From: an uncultured Christensenellaceae bacterium
GTDB lineage: Bacteria; Bacillota; Clostridia; Christensenellales; Borkfalkiaceae
Reading direction: 5' to 3'
Assembly (NCBI GenBank): GCA_910588695.1
Contig: CAJUOV010000001.1
Location: 152,523 to 216,522, forward strand
DNA: 64,000 nt
The first letter of the stretch is position 1, and every line of letters begins with the position of its first letter. Below are positions 29,765-38,742 of this stretch, one piece after another. Below the pieces are notes generated by a model. It searched no databases and was not told the origin of the DNA. It saw only the letters and a list, made by a program, of their open reading frames with translations. A program made the position numbers and the translations under genes.

Positions 29765-31579
29765 ATGAGTGTTTTTCGCTTTGGGTTTGCCTATTGGAAA
29801 AAGTATCTTCCCTATTCCTTTTTGAGTAAACTGTTCAGTTTAATCGCGATTCTGTGCGACCTTGCGCTACCCGTTCTCAGCGCGGGGATCATCGACTATG
29901 TCATTGCCTACGACGAGAGCGCGCCGCCCGCACAAACGGTAATATCCTTTCTCTTTACGGGTCAATACGGGGAGCCCATGTCGTGGAAGCTCTTTCTCGT
30001 GCTTGCCGCCCTGTTTGCCGCGGCGCTCCTTTTGCGGATCGTATTCGTGTATGCGAAAAACAATCTCTTTCAGTGGTGCGGCATTCAGATGGAAAACAAG
30101 CTCCGTCAGGACACCTATCGAAAGCTCTTGGAGCTCGATGCGGGAACGATCGCCCGTTACAACATGGGCGAGCTTCTGACTACCGTCAACCGCGATACCA
30201 TTCTCTTCAAAGAACTCTATTCGCGTATGCTCATGAATATTTTCGACGCAGTCGTCGTTACGGTGATCGCAACCGTTATGCTGGCGCTTTTTGATTGGAG
30301 ATTGCTGTTGATCCCCGTAGCCGTCGCGCCTTTGTTCGTCGTCTCGCTCATTTATTATCTTAAACGGGTGCGCGCCGTGTTCAAAGAGATCCGCGAAAGT
30401 TATTCGCAGCTCAATCTCGCCGTGCAGGAGAATATCGACGCCGTCAGGATCGTGCGATCGTTTGCGGGCGAAGAGACGGAGATGAAAAAGTTTGACAAGT
30501 GCAACGCCCGCGTCAGGGAGCTCAACGATAAACACGTTAAAATATCCGCCAGATTCGACAGCGTTACCACGGCGTTTCAACAGATCGGCTATGTGGGAAC
30601 GGTCGTGATCGCGACCTTTCTCGTATTAAACGGATACGCTTATCTCGGCGTGCTCACGGCTGCGACGACCTATGTTACAAAAATTATTTCGCAGATCAGA
30701 ACGGTGAGCCGTACCTGTTTTATGATGCAGAACCAGCTCGTCTCGGGCGGGCGGATCAAGCGGTTTATAAGCGAAGAGAGCGCGGTGTCCGACGCGCCTT
30801 CCGCGCTTGTGTTTTCGCCCGAACCTCATATCTCGATCGAAAATCTGAGCGTGACGTTCGCAGATAAGGCGGCGCTCAAAAACGTTACGCTTGACATTCC
30901 CTACGGCAGACGGGTGGGGATCATGGGCGGCACGGGGAGCGGAAAGAGCGTACTGCTGAAAAGTCTTTGCCGCACGTTCGACGCGACGGGCGGGAGAATC
31001 GCTCTAGACGGCAAAGACGTAAAAGAGTATCCGCTCGAAGAGCTCCGCAAAGAATTTTCTTACGTTTTTCAGGATGTGTTTCTATTCTCCAATACGGTGG
31101 ATGCGAATATCGCGTTTTCCGATCCCGCCTGCGGCGAAGAGGTTGTAAGCGCGGCGGCGGAAAGAGCGCAGGCGGCGCGATTCATTGCCCGACTTTCAGA
31201 GGGGTACGAAACGATCGTCGGCGAAAGGGGACTCGGGCTTTCGGGCGGGCAGAAACAGCGGCTCTCCGTGGCGCGCGCGATCGTGAAGAACGCGCCTGTT
31301 CTTGTTTTGGACGACGCGTCGTCCGCGCTTGACATGGCGACTGAAAAACGGCTTCTTGCCGCCTTGAAAGAGACCCGTTCCACACTGCTCATCGCCGCGC
31401 ACCGCGTCTCTTCTGTCATGGACTGCGACGAGATCATTTATTTGCAGGACGGCGAAATCACCGAGCGTGGCACCGCGGAAGAGCTGATTGCCTTGAACGG
31501 CGCGTTTGCGGCGGTATACCGTTTGCAGACGAGCGACGGACAGTTGGACGATTCCTCTTACGGGAAGGAAGATTTATGA
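29765..31579 (+). CDS. heterodimeric ABC exporter subunit 1 (degenerate catalytic site)
   Basis: 604 residues: six transmembrane helices (about 1-320) then a nucleotide-binding domain. Walker A GGTGSGKS at about 388-395, canonical signature LSGGQ near 491, Walker B LVLDDAS with Asp517 where the catalytic glutamate should be. That loss is the mark of the non-hydrolysing half of heterodimeric exporters such as BmrC/BmrD or TM287/288. The overlapping second gene supplies the active half. Substrate (drug, lipid or peptide) cannot be told. Confidence 0.94.
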   Translation: MSVFRFGFAYWKKYLPYSFLSKLFSLIAILCDLALPVLSAGIIDYVIAYDESAPPAQTVISFLFTGQYGEPMSWKLFLVLAALFAAALLLRIVFVYAKNNLFQWCGIQMENKLRQDTYRKLLELDAGTIARYNMGELLTTVNRDTILFKELYSRMLMNIFDAVVVTVIATVMLALFDWRLLLIPVAVAPLFVVSLIYYLKRVRAVFKEIRESYSQLNLAVQENIDAVRIVRSFAGEETEMKKFDKCNARVRELNDKHVKISARFDSVTTAFQQIGYVGTVVIATFLVLNGYAYLGVLTAATTYVTKIISQIRTVSRTCFMMQNQLVSGGRIKRFISEESAVSDAPSALVFSPEPHISIENLSVTFADKAALKNVTLDIPYGRRVGIMGGTGSGKSVLLKSLCRTFDATGGRIALDGKDVKEYPLEELRKEFSYVFQDVFLFSNTVDANIAFSDPACGEEVVSAAAERAQAARFIARLSEGYETIVGERGLGLSGGQKQRLSVARAIVKNAPVLVLDDASSALDMATEKRLLAALKETRSTLLIAAHRVSSVMDCDEIIYLQDGEITERGTAEELIALNGAFAAVYRLQTSDGQLDDSSYGKEDL

Positions 31580-33354
31580 AGCGGAATACTTATTACATGG
31601 ACGAAGTCGTCAATACCGACAGGGTAGACGTAAAATACCTCAAACGGTTACTGCGCCGCGTGCTTCCGTATAAAAAAATCTTTTTGTTTTCGCTTTTTCT
31701 GCTGTTGCTCTCCTCCGTGGCGGCGGTGCTTTCGCCCGTACTGATCCGCGGACTCGTGAACGAGGTGATTCCCGCGACCGAACGGCAGACAAGGCTCTTT
31801 GCGCTGTATTCCGCAGGGCTTGCGGGCTTAGGGCTTATGCAGGCGGTTTTGCCCTATTTCCATAAGACGATGATGGGCAAGCTCGGCAACCGGATTGTCT
31901 CGGAAGTGCGCAGCGAGGTGTTCGCGCATTTGCAGGAACTCTCGTTCGAATATTACGACAACCGTCCCGCGGGTAAGATCTCGATCCGCGTGACCGAGTA
32001 CGTAAACGAACTGAGCGACTTTCTTTCCGATTATCTGTTGAATTTTATCGTGGACATCATCAAGATCGTAACGGGGACTGTGTTCATGCTCGTGCTGAGC
32101 CCCGTTCTTACGGCGGTGGTGTACGCCGCGATCCTGCCGATGGCGGCGTGTATTTTTCTCATCCGAAGTTCGATCCGCAAACTGTTCCGTTACCACAGAG
32201 CAAAACTTTCCAATCGCGTCGCATTTCTCGTCGAATCGATCATGGGCGAAAAAGTGATCAAAAATTATAACCGTTCCCGATACAATACCGCGATCTATCT
32301 CGATTTGCAGGACGACAGCGCCAAAACGTGGTTGAAAATCGTGCGGCGGAACGAACTCAACAATCCCGTGACCGAGCTCTTCTGGAACGCGGGCACGCTC
32401 GCAATCTATGCGGTCGCTCTCGCGCTCATTCTGAACGGCGCGACGGGCATGGCGGGAACGGTGGTTGCATTTCTTCTTTACATGGGTCTTTGCAGCGAAC
32501 CGTTCGTGGAAATTTCAGTCGTGTTACAGCAGCTTGCACAGGTCTCCGCCAATCTCGAACGGATCTACGAGACTATCGACACGCCCGCGGAAATATGCGA
32601 CGCCGAGGACGCGCGCGAACTCGGGGAAGTATCGGGCAAAGTGGATTTCAACGACGTGACGTTTGCCTACGAGGCGGGTGTGAACGTTTTGGAACACTTC
32701 GATCTGCATGTAAAGGCGGGGGAGAAAATTGCCCTTGTGGGACCTACGGGCGCGGGCAAGACGACGGTCATCAATCTTCTGACCCGCTTTTACGATGCGG
32801 ACGGGGGCAGCGTCAGTGTGGAAAATATCGACGTAAAGAAGATTGCGCTGAAATCTCTGCGCCGCAGAATCGGCGTTTTAATGCAGGAGCCCTTTATTTT
32901 CAAAGGGAGTATTCTCGATAATATCCGCTACGGCAGAGCGGACGCAACTGACGAAGAGTGTATCGCGGCGGCGGAAAAAATTTGTTGCGACCGCGTTGCG
33001 GCGCGCTTTTCGGAGGGGTATGCGGCGCAGCTCGGCGAACGGGGCGAGGGGTTGTCCGCAGGCGAGAGACAGCTCGTTTCCTTTGCTCGGATCATTCTGA
33101 AAGATCCCGAGATCGTCATTTTGGACGAGGCGACGAGCTCGATCGATTCGGAGACGGAACTTCTGATTCAGTCTGCGCTCGATAAAATTCTGCAAAATAA
33201 AACGGCGTTTATCGTCGCGCACCGTCTTTCTACGATCCGCAAGGCGGACAGAATTTTATATATCGCCGACAAGGGAATCGCGGAAGAGGGTTCGCACGAG
33301 GAACTGATGGCGCTCGGCGGAAGATATTGCGCTTTGAACCGAAGAAACGATTGA
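31576..33354 (+). CDS. heterodimeric ABC exporter subunit 2 (catalytic half)
   Basis: 592 residues, start overlapping subunit 1 by ATGA. Transmembrane region about 25-330; Walker A GPTGAGKT at about 389-396; signature LSAGE (not LSGGQ) near 493-497; Walker B VILDEAT with the catalytic Glu518. The altered signature pairs with the degenerate site of the partner, so only one of the two ATP sites is competent. This complementary pattern is strong evidence that the two genes encode one transporter. Confidence 0.94.
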   Translation: MKRNTYYMDEVVNTDRVDVKYLKRLLRRVLPYKKIFLFSLFLLLLSSVAAVLSPVLIRGLVNEVIPATERQTRLFALYSAGLAGLGLMQAVLPYFHKTMMGKLGNRIVSEVRSEVFAHLQELSFEYYDNRPAGKISIRVTEYVNELSDFLSDYLLNFIVDIIKIVTGTVFMLVLSPVLTAVVYAAILPMAACIFLIRSSIRKLFRYHRAKLSNRVAFLVESIMGEKVIKNYNRSRYNTAIYLDLQDDSAKTWLKIVRRNELNNPVTELFWNAGTLAIYAVALALILNGATGMAGTVVAFLLYMGLCSEPFVEISVVLQQLAQVSANLERIYETIDTPAEICDAEDARELGEVSGKVDFNDVTFAYEAGVNVLEHFDLHVKAGEKIALVGPTGAGKTTVINLLTRFYDADGGSVSVENIDVKKIALKSLRRRIGVLMQEPFIFKGSILDNIRYGRADATDEECIAAAEKICCDRVAARFSEGYAAQLGERGEGLSAGERQLVSFARIILKDPEIVILDEATSSIDSETELLIQSALDKILQNKTAFIVAHRLSTIRKADRILYIADKGIAEEGSHEELMALGGRYCALNRRND

Positions 33355-33397
33355 ACAAGCGGATAACAGGTTATAATAAAAAAAAGGAGAAAACAAC

Positions 33398-34249
33398 ATG
33401 AGTTCCGATTGTACGCACGACTGTTCGTCCTGCGGGAGCAACTGCGTCTCCCGCGATAAAAAATCAATGATCAAACCGCTTCACGCGGGCGCAAGGGTGA
33501 AAAAAGTGATTGCCGTCGCGAGCGGAAAAGGAGGGGTCGGAAAATCTCTCGTCACCTCGTTGCTTGCCGTCCGCGCGCACGCGCTCGGTTATCGTACGGC
33601 GATTCTCGACGCCGACGTGACGGGTCCCTCCATTCCCAAATCTTTCGGCGTGTTCGAACGCGCGCGGGGAGAAGAGGATTTTATCTATCCCGTGTTCACG
33701 AAAGAGGGAATCCAGATGATGTCTATGAACTGTCTCTTGGAGCATGACGACGATCCCGTCGTGTGGCGGGGCGCCCTCATCGCGGGCGCGGCGACGCAGT
33801 TCTGGACGGACGTTGTCTGGGACGACGTGGATATTATGTTTATCGACATGCCGCCGGGTACGGGTGACGTGCCTCTTTCGGTATTCCAGAGCATTCCGTT
33901 AAGCGGGATCGTGATCGTATCCACTCCGCAGGATTTGGTGGAGATGATCGTAAAGAAAGCGGCGAATATGGCGGGCATGATGAACGTTCCCGTTCTGGGG
34001 CTCGTGGAAAATATGAGTTATTTCGAATGCCCCGACTGCGGTAAGAAACATGAGATCTTCGGGACAAGTAAAGTGAAAGAACTTGCAAAAAAATATTCCG
34101 TTCCCGCGATCGCCCGCATGCCCATCGATCCCGCAATCGCGCGCCTTGCGGACGCGGGGAAGCTGATTGAAGCGGATACCGAAGCGCTGAAAGAAGTATT
34201 TCATACGATCGAAGGCGCAAAAGAAATCGGAAATTATAAAGCTGATTGA
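33398..34249 (+). CDS. Mrp/NBP35-type iron-sulfur carrier ATPase
   Basis: 283 residues. Residues 1-20 hold a cysteine cluster (CTHDCSSCGSNC) like the N-terminal Fe-S motif of NBP35. The deviant Walker A GKGGVGKS is at about 43-50, followed by DADVTGPSIPK, the VWRGAL and DMPPGTGD motifs of the Mrp family, and near the C-terminus CPDCGKKHEIFG, the CxxC that bridges a cluster between subunits. It would carry or transfer Fe-S clusters to apoproteins. A NifU-like scaffold gene follows, which fits. Confidence 0.94.
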   Translation: MSSDCTHDCSSCGSNCVSRDKKSMIKPLHAGARVKKVIAVASGKGGVGKSLVTSLLAVRAHALGYRTAILDADVTGPSIPKSFGVFERARGEEDFIYPVFTKEGIQMMSMNCLLEHDDDPVVWRGALIAGAATQFWTDVVWDDVDIMFIDMPPGTGDVPLSVFQSIPLSGIVIVSTPQDLVEMIVKKAANMAGMMNVPVLGLVENMSYFECPDCGKKHEIFGTSKVKELAKKYSVPAIARMPIDPAIARLADAGKLIEADTEALKEVFHTIEGAKEIGNYKAD

Positions 34250-34264
34250 ATTGAACGTTTCCAG

Positions 34265-34288
34265 AACGCAGGCGGAAGCCTGCGTTTT
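34265..34288 (+). terminator. terminator after the Mrp gene
   Basis: AACGCAGGC pairs with GCCTGCGTT around GGAA, followed by TTATT. About 140 bases of AT-rich sequence without a gene then lead to the next promoter. Confidence 0.8.
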
Positions 34289-34427
34289 ATTATAGTTTGC
34301 TCAGAGAATTATAATCGGTACTTACAGTTCGGTGAGGGCGATCGGCGCGGTCCATATGTTTCGGCGGCGGAGAATGTTTTTAATAAAATAAATTTTACAA
34401 AATTTTCTAAAAAATCGGGACAAGCTC

Positions 34428-34456
34428 TTGAAATCTTGAAAGAAATATGATAAAAT
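34428..34456 (+). promoter_or_regulatory. promoter of the NifU-like/GGGtGRT pair
   Basis: TTGAAA (34428-34433), 17-bp spacer, TAAAAT (34451-34456); a TTGGAGGAG ribosome binding site stands before the ATG at 34506. Confidence 0.75.
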
Positions 34457-34505
34457 ATGCAAAGTATGTTTCTTATGGAGAAATAAATTTTTTTGGAGGA
34501 GTAAA

Positions 34506-35207
34506 ATGCAATATTCTCGTGAAGTAGAAGAAATGTGTTGCGTTCAGAAGGGACCCAAACACGATCCCGCTCCCATTCCCGAAGAGGGCAAATGGATCTG
34601 CGCAAAACAAATCACGGACATCAGCGGATTTACGCACGGTATCGGTTGGTGCGCGCCGCAGCAGGGCGCCTGCAAACTGACGCTCAACGTCAAGGAAGGA
34701 GTGATTCAGGAAGCGCTCGTCGAGACGATCGGCTGCTCGGGCATGACGCATTCGGCGGCGATGGCGGCGGAGATTCTTCCGCACAAGACCATTCTCGAAG
34801 CGCTCAATACCGATCTCGTGTGCGACGCGATCAACACCGCGATGCGCGAACTGTTCCTGCAAATCGTGTACGGCAGAACGCAGTCCGCATTCTCGGACGA
34901 CGGGCTCACGATCGGCGCGGGGCTCGAAGATCTGGGCAAGGGGCTTCGTTCTCAGGTCGGTACGATGTACGGCACGGCAAAGAAGGGCGTGAGGTATCTT
35001 GAAATGGCGGAGGGCTATGTGACCCGTCTTGCGCTTGACAAAGATTCTCAGGTGATCGGATACGAGTTTGTTTCCCTCGGAAAAATGACCGACTTCATCA
35101 AAAAGGGCATGGAGCCCAACGAGGCTTGGACGAAGGCGATGGGGCACTATGGCAGATTTGAAAAAGAACAGGGCGCGGTGAAATACATCGACCCCCGTAA
35201 GGAATAA
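34506..35207 (+). CDS. NifU-like iron-sulfur cluster scaffold protein
   Basis: 233 residues. The N-terminal half is NifU/IscU-like with Cys49 (GWCAPQ), Cys56 (GACKL) and Cys77 (IGCSGMTHSA), the three-cysteine arrangement of cluster scaffolds. The rest (about 125-233) is specific to this subfamily and unlike classical NifU. The gene is paired with the GGGtGRT protein gene 13 bases downstream; this pairing is, to my knowledge, conserved in anaerobes though the partner's function is unknown. Probably assembles or stores clusters for a particular client. Confidence 0.85.
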   Translation: MQYSREVEEMCCVQKGPKHDPAPIPEEGKWICAKQITDISGFTHGIGWCAPQQGACKLTLNVKEGVIQEALVETIGCSGMTHSAAMAAEILPHKTILEALNTDLVCDAINTAMRELFLQIVYGRTQSAFSDDGLTIGAGLEDLGKGLRSQVGTMYGTAKKGVRYLEMAEGYVTRLALDKDSQVIGYEFVSLGKMTDFIKKGMEPNEAWTKAMGHYGRFEKEQGAVKYIDPRKE

Positions 35208-35220
35208 GGAGGGAGTAAAA

Positions 35221-36222
35221 ATGGCTTTGTTCGAAGGTTATGAAAGAAGAATCGATAAAATCAATAAAGCACTTAAAGAGTACGGCATCAAGTCGGTAGA
35301 AGAGTGCAAAGAAATCTGCCTCTCCAAAGGGGTTGATTGCGATAAGCTCGTGCGCGGAACCCAGCCTATCTGCTTTGAAAACGCGGTCTGGGCTTATACG
35401 GTAGGCGCGGCGATCGCCATTAAGAAAGGCTGCAAAAAGGCGGCTGACGCGGCGGCGGCGATCGGAATCGGTCTGCAATCGTTTTGTATCCCCGGCTCGG
35501 TTGCCGAGAACAGAAAAGTCGGACTCGGTCACGGAAATCTCGGCATGATGCTCCTTTCCGAAGAGACGGACTGCTTCTGCTTCCTCGCGGGGCACGAGAG
35601 CTTTGCCGCGGCAGAGGGTGCGATTTCGATTGCGATGAACGCAAACAAAGTGCGTAAAAATCCTCTGCGCGTGATTCTCAACGGTCTCGGCAAGGACGCG
35701 GCTTTCATTATTTCGCGGATCAACGGATTTACCTATTGCGAAACGACGTTCGATCCCTATACGGAAACGGTCACGGTTACCAAGGAAGTTCCTTATTCGG
35801 ACGGACCGCGCGCAAAGGTCAAGTGCTACGGCGCGGACAATGTTCCCGAGGGCGTTGCGATCATGAAGCTCGAAAAAGTCGGCGTCTCCATTACGGGCAA
35901 TTCCACCAATCCCACGCGTTTCCAGCATCCCGTTGCGGGTACTTACAAGAAGTGGTGCAACGAGAACGGAGTTCAGTACTTCTCCGTTGCTTCGGGCGGC
36001 GGCACGGGCAGAACGCTCCACCCCGACAACATGGCGGCGGGACCTTCTTCTTACGGCATGACCGATACGATGGGCAGAATGCACTCCGACGCGCAGTTCG
36101 CGGGCAGTTCGTCCGTTCCCGCGCACGTCGAAATGATGGGGCTGATCGGCATGGGCAACAATCCTATGGTCGGCGCGACAGTCGCTGTTGCGGTCGCCGT
36201 GCAAGAGGGCATGAGTAAGTAA
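35221..36222 (+). CDS. GGGtGRT protein, function unknown
   Basis: 333 residues. The name-giving motif SGGGTGRTLHPDN lies at about residues 257-269, and the C-terminus is MGNNPMVGATVAVAVAVQEG. Also visible are GLGHGNLGMML and GHESFAAAEGAI blocks and cysteines at the N-terminus (EECKEICLSKGVDC). Strongly conserved glycine-rich loops suggest a nucleotide- or cofactor-binding enzyme. Co-transcribed with the NifU-like gene (AAGGAGGG before its ATG). I recognise the family but not a reaction. Confidence 0.88.
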   Translation: MALFEGYERRIDKINKALKEYGIKSVEECKEICLSKGVDCDKLVRGTQPICFENAVWAYTVGAAIAIKKGCKKAADAAAAIGIGLQSFCIPGSVAENRKVGLGHGNLGMMLLSEETDCFCFLAGHESFAAAEGAISIAMNANKVRKNPLRVILNGLGKDAAFIISRINGFTYCETTFDPYTETVTVTKEVPYSDGPRAKVKCYGADNVPEGVAIMKLEKVGVSITGNSTNPTRFQHPVAGTYKKWCNENGVQYFSVASGGGTGRTLHPDNMAAGPSSYGMTDTMGRMHSDAQFAGSSSVPAHVEMMGLIGMGNNPMVGATVAVAVAVQEGMSK

Positions 36223-36235
36223 AAAACAGCAAGTT

Positions 36236-36271
36236 AAAGGGCTTTCGCGTAATGCGCGAAAGCCTTTTTTT
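36236..36271 (+). terminator. terminator after the GGGtGRT gene
   Basis: GGCTTTCGCG pairs with CGCGAAAGCC around TAATG, extended by A/T and G/T pairs, followed by a run of seven T. Confidence 0.88.
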
Positions 36272-36371
36272 ATGCTTTCCGTTTTTGCATGATTTTGATT
36301 GTTTCATGCGGCGTCGGAGTTCGGCATAACAATTTTGCGATTGTCCATAATAGAAAGAAAGGCGGTGGGGC

Positions 36372-36980
36372 ATGGCGCGTTTTCCCGAACATATCGGCAT
36401 TATTCCGGACGGCAACAGAAGGTGGGCGCAGAAGCGCGGGCTGAACAAAGAAGAGGGGTATTCTTACGGACTTTCGGCGGGTCTGAATTTGCTGCGGGCG
36501 GCAAAGGAACGCGGCGTGAAGGAGCTGACCTATTACGGTTTTACCGTTGATAACTGCAAGCGTCCGAAAGAGCAGGTAAAAGCGTTCTCCCGCGCGTGCG
36601 TTGCTGCGGCGGAGACTGTCTTGGCGGAGAACGTGTATCTTCGCGTTGTGGGAAATACGAAATCTTCATGCTTTCCGAAGGAGCTGCTTCCCTATGCAGA
36701 TCCGAAAGAAAAAGCAAACGAAAAGCAGATGCGCGTCAATCTGCTGATCAACTACGGTTGGGAATGGGATATCAAAAACGGATTTTTATCACGCGATCTT
36801 CCCCGAATCGATCTGGTGATCCGCTGGGGCGGCATGTGCCGCCTTTCGGGGTTTTTGCCCATTCAGACGGTGTATTCGGATATTTGCGTGCTCGACGAGC
36901 TGTGGCCCGACTTCCGCATCAGTCAGTTCGAAAGGGCTTTGGAGTGGTACCGCCGTCAAGACGTTACGCTGGGCGGCTGA
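36372..36980 (+). CDS. cis-prenyltransferase family protein (undecaprenyl diphosphate synthase-like, short)
   Basis: 202 residues, 30-50 shorter than typical UppS. Retained motifs are HIGIIPDGNRRWA (residues 7-19, with the catalytic Asp), the YYGFTVDNCKRP segment replacing the usual Y(A/G)FSTENWKR, and DLVIRWGG..RLSGFLPIQ..YS near 160-178 plus LWPDF. The isoprenyl-diphosphate-binding arginines are present. The deviations and the short length suggest a shorter-chain or secondary enzyme rather than the essential synthase, which would normally sit by cdsA. A bile-acid-type hydrolase gene follows in the same direction. Confidence 0.82.
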   Translation: MARFPEHIGIIPDGNRRWAQKRGLNKEEGYSYGLSAGLNLLRAAKERGVKELTYYGFTVDNCKRPKEQVKAFSRACVAAAETVLAENVYLRVVGNTKSSCFPKELLPYADPKEKANEKQMRVNLLINYGWEWDIKNGFLSRDLPRIDLVIRWGGMCRLSGFLPIQTVYSDICVLDELWPDFRISQFERALEWYRRQDVTLGG

Positions 36981-37005
36981 CAATAAAAAGTGAACAGGTG
37001 AAAAT

Positions 37006-37989
37006 ATGTGTACTGCGATCGTGCATCGGACTAAAAATTTATATTTCGGGCGAACGCTCGACAACGACTTTTCTTATACGGAAGAGGTAACGGTGACTCC
37101 CCGAAATTTTCCGTTTCCGTTTCGCGCGGGGAATACGATTCAAAATCATTATGCAATCATCGGCATGGCGTTCGTGCCCGATCAATATCCGCTCTATTAC
37201 GATGCGGTCAACGAAAAGGGACTTTGTATGGCGGGACTGAACTTTGTGGGCAATGCGGTTTACGGCAGGGAGCAAGCAGGTAAGACAAATGTGGCGCAGT
37301 TCGAAATGATTCCGTATATTCTCGCCACATGCAAAAACGTAAAAGAGGCAAAAGCGCAGCTCGAAAAAATCAATGTCACCGATACGCCCTACCGCGCCGA
37401 CATGCCGCCCGCGCAGTTGCATTGGATCATAGCGGATCAAGAGAGCGTTATCACGGCGGAGCCCGTCAAAGACGGATTAAAAATCTATGAAAATCCCGTC
37501 GGCGTTTTAACGAACAATCCGCCTTTTAACGAACAGCTTTCTAACCTGAACGATTATATGAATTTGTCGCCCTGCGAGCCGCGCAACGGCTTTTCCGATA
37601 AAATAAAAATGAATGCTTACAGTCGGGGCATGGGCGCGATCGGACTGCGGGGAGACCTGTCTTCGAAATCCCGATTCGTTCGCGCGGCGTTCGTAAAACT
37701 CAATTCCGTTTCGGGCGATACGGAAGAGGAGAGCGTAAACCAATTTTTTCATATTCTCGGCGCGGTGGAGCAGCCGCGCGGGGCGTGCGTCGTGGGAGAC
37801 GGTTACGAGATTACCGTTTACACTTCCTGTTGCAATGCGGATAAAGGGGTCTATTACTATACGACATATGAAAACCATGCAATTTCGGCTGTGGATATGT
37901 TTCGGGAACATCTCGACGGAAAGAAGTTAAACAGATACCCCGTAAAAAGGCGGGAACGTATCGAGCTGCAAAACGAAAAGAACAAATAA
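37006..37989 (+). CDS. linear amide C-N hydrolase, choloylglycine (bile salt) hydrolase family
   Basis: 327 residues, an Ntn-hydrolase. Cys2 becomes the N-terminal nucleophile after methionine removal (MCTAI). Arg16 and Asp19 (FGRTLDNDF), Asn79 (GLNFVG), the LTNNPPF segment with Asn170/171 and SRFVRAAF near 222-229 match catalytic positions of bile salt hydrolases and penicillin V acylases. Length and the Cys-Arg-Asp spacing favour bile salt hydrolase, but the two activities cannot be separated by eye. No signal peptide: cytoplasmic. It follows the prenyltransferase by 25 bases. Confidence 0.88.
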   Translation: MCTAIVHRTKNLYFGRTLDNDFSYTEEVTVTPRNFPFPFRAGNTIQNHYAIIGMAFVPDQYPLYYDAVNEKGLCMAGLNFVGNAVYGREQAGKTNVAQFEMIPYILATCKNVKEAKAQLEKINVTDTPYRADMPPAQLHWIIADQESVITAEPVKDGLKIYENPVGVLTNNPPFNEQLSNLNDYMNLSPCEPRNGFSDKIKMNAYSRGMGAIGLRGDLSSKSRFVRAAFVKLNSVSGDTEEESVNQFFHILGAVEQPRGACVVGDGYEITVYTSCCNADKGVYYYTTYENHAISAVDMFREHLDGKKLNRYPVKRRERIELQNEKNK

Positions 37990-38012
37990 CCGTTAAAAAT
38001 ACAGAAAAAAAC

Positions 38013-38047
38013 GAGTTTTCGCAGTTTGCGGAAGCTCTTTTCTTTTT
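38013..38047 (+). terminator. terminator after the bile salt hydrolase-like gene
   Basis: GAGTTTTCGCA pairs with TGCGGAAGCTC (G/T pairs included) around GTT, followed by TTTTCTTTTT. Confidence 0.75.
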
Positions 38048-38073
38048 AGCAATGTGGTAATTTTGAAAACAAG

Positions 38074-38102
38074 TTGATAAATATACATTATTATGATACA
38101 AT
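38074..38102 (+). promoter_or_regulatory. promoter of the ECF sigma factor gene
   Basis: TTGATA (38074-38079), 17-bp spacer, TACAAT (38097-38102): a housekeeping-type promoter. The 47-base AT-rich leader has no clear Shine-Dalgarno sequence before the ATG at 38156. A conserved ECF-type AAC...CGT promoter was not seen here. Confidence 0.65.
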
Positions 38103-38155
38103 AAAAATAATTTAGAACGAATTAAAATAAATTTCGCTGTAATCGAATCAAAATC

Positions 38156-38668
38156 ATGGATGCACAAAAGTTTAACAGTTTGCTGAAAAAAATAAAATAC
38201 AATAAACGAGCAGTCGCGGCGATCTACGCCGAGTATTATCTGCCGTTGAAATTGCACTTGCAGCGTAAGTTCGGAAATCTGATCAATGCGGAAGATTCGG
38301 TTCAAGACGTATTTTTGAAGTTGATGGAAATGGATCAGCCGAGCTACGTTGAATTTCCTGCAACGTGGATCAATGAACTTGGATATAACCATGTCATCGA
38401 CGAACTGAGAGCGAAATTAAAAGAATTGGAAGAAGTTCCGCTGAGTGAAGATATTGATTCGAATTTTGAAGTTGAAAAGACGGTCTTGAATTTGGATATA
38501 CAAAACGCATTTCGCAATCTCGATCCTGTCATGCAAAAAATCTTGTATTTACACTTTTGGGAAGGTTACGATTTGCAGGATTTGGCGGAGAAATTTCATA
38601 TCAATTACGGCAATCTGCGCGTAAAAGTAAGCCGAGCATATCAGATATTAAGAATTTATTTGAAATAA
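38156..38668 (+). CDS. RNA polymerase sigma factor, sigma-70 family, ECF type
   Basis: 170 residues. Region 2 (about 20-90) contains AEDSVQDVFLKLM and the WINELGYNHVIDELRAK segment equivalent to the -10-recognising helix; region 4 (about 115-168) has ILYLHFWEGYDLQDLAEKFHINYGNLRVKVSRAY, a helix-turn-helix for the -35 box. No region 3 and no extra C-terminal domain. It is followed by a secreted protease-like gene and a single-pass protein that could hold it inactive. AT-richer than the flanking gal and iron regions. Confidence 0.9.
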   Translation: MDAQKFNSLLKKIKYNKRAVAAIYAEYYLPLKLHLQRKFGNLINAEDSVQDVFLKLMEMDQPSYVEFPATWINELGYNHVIDELRAKLKELEEVPLSEDIDSNFEVEKTVLNLDIQNAFRNLDPVMQKILYLHFWEGYDLQDLAEKFHINYGNLRVKVSRAYQILRIYLK

Positions 38669-38742
38669 TGGAAAATTTTTGTAACATTTTGCTCTGTTTT
38701 TACGTCTAAATAAGTGGAAGGATAATTTTGCGAGGAGAACCA

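Noticed and set aside
34289..34427. Possible riboswitch or small gene between the Mrp and NifU-like genes
   Set aside because: The stretch is AT-rich with no recognisable aptamer, hairpin set or ribosome binding site before the promoter at 34428; I see nothing definite in it.
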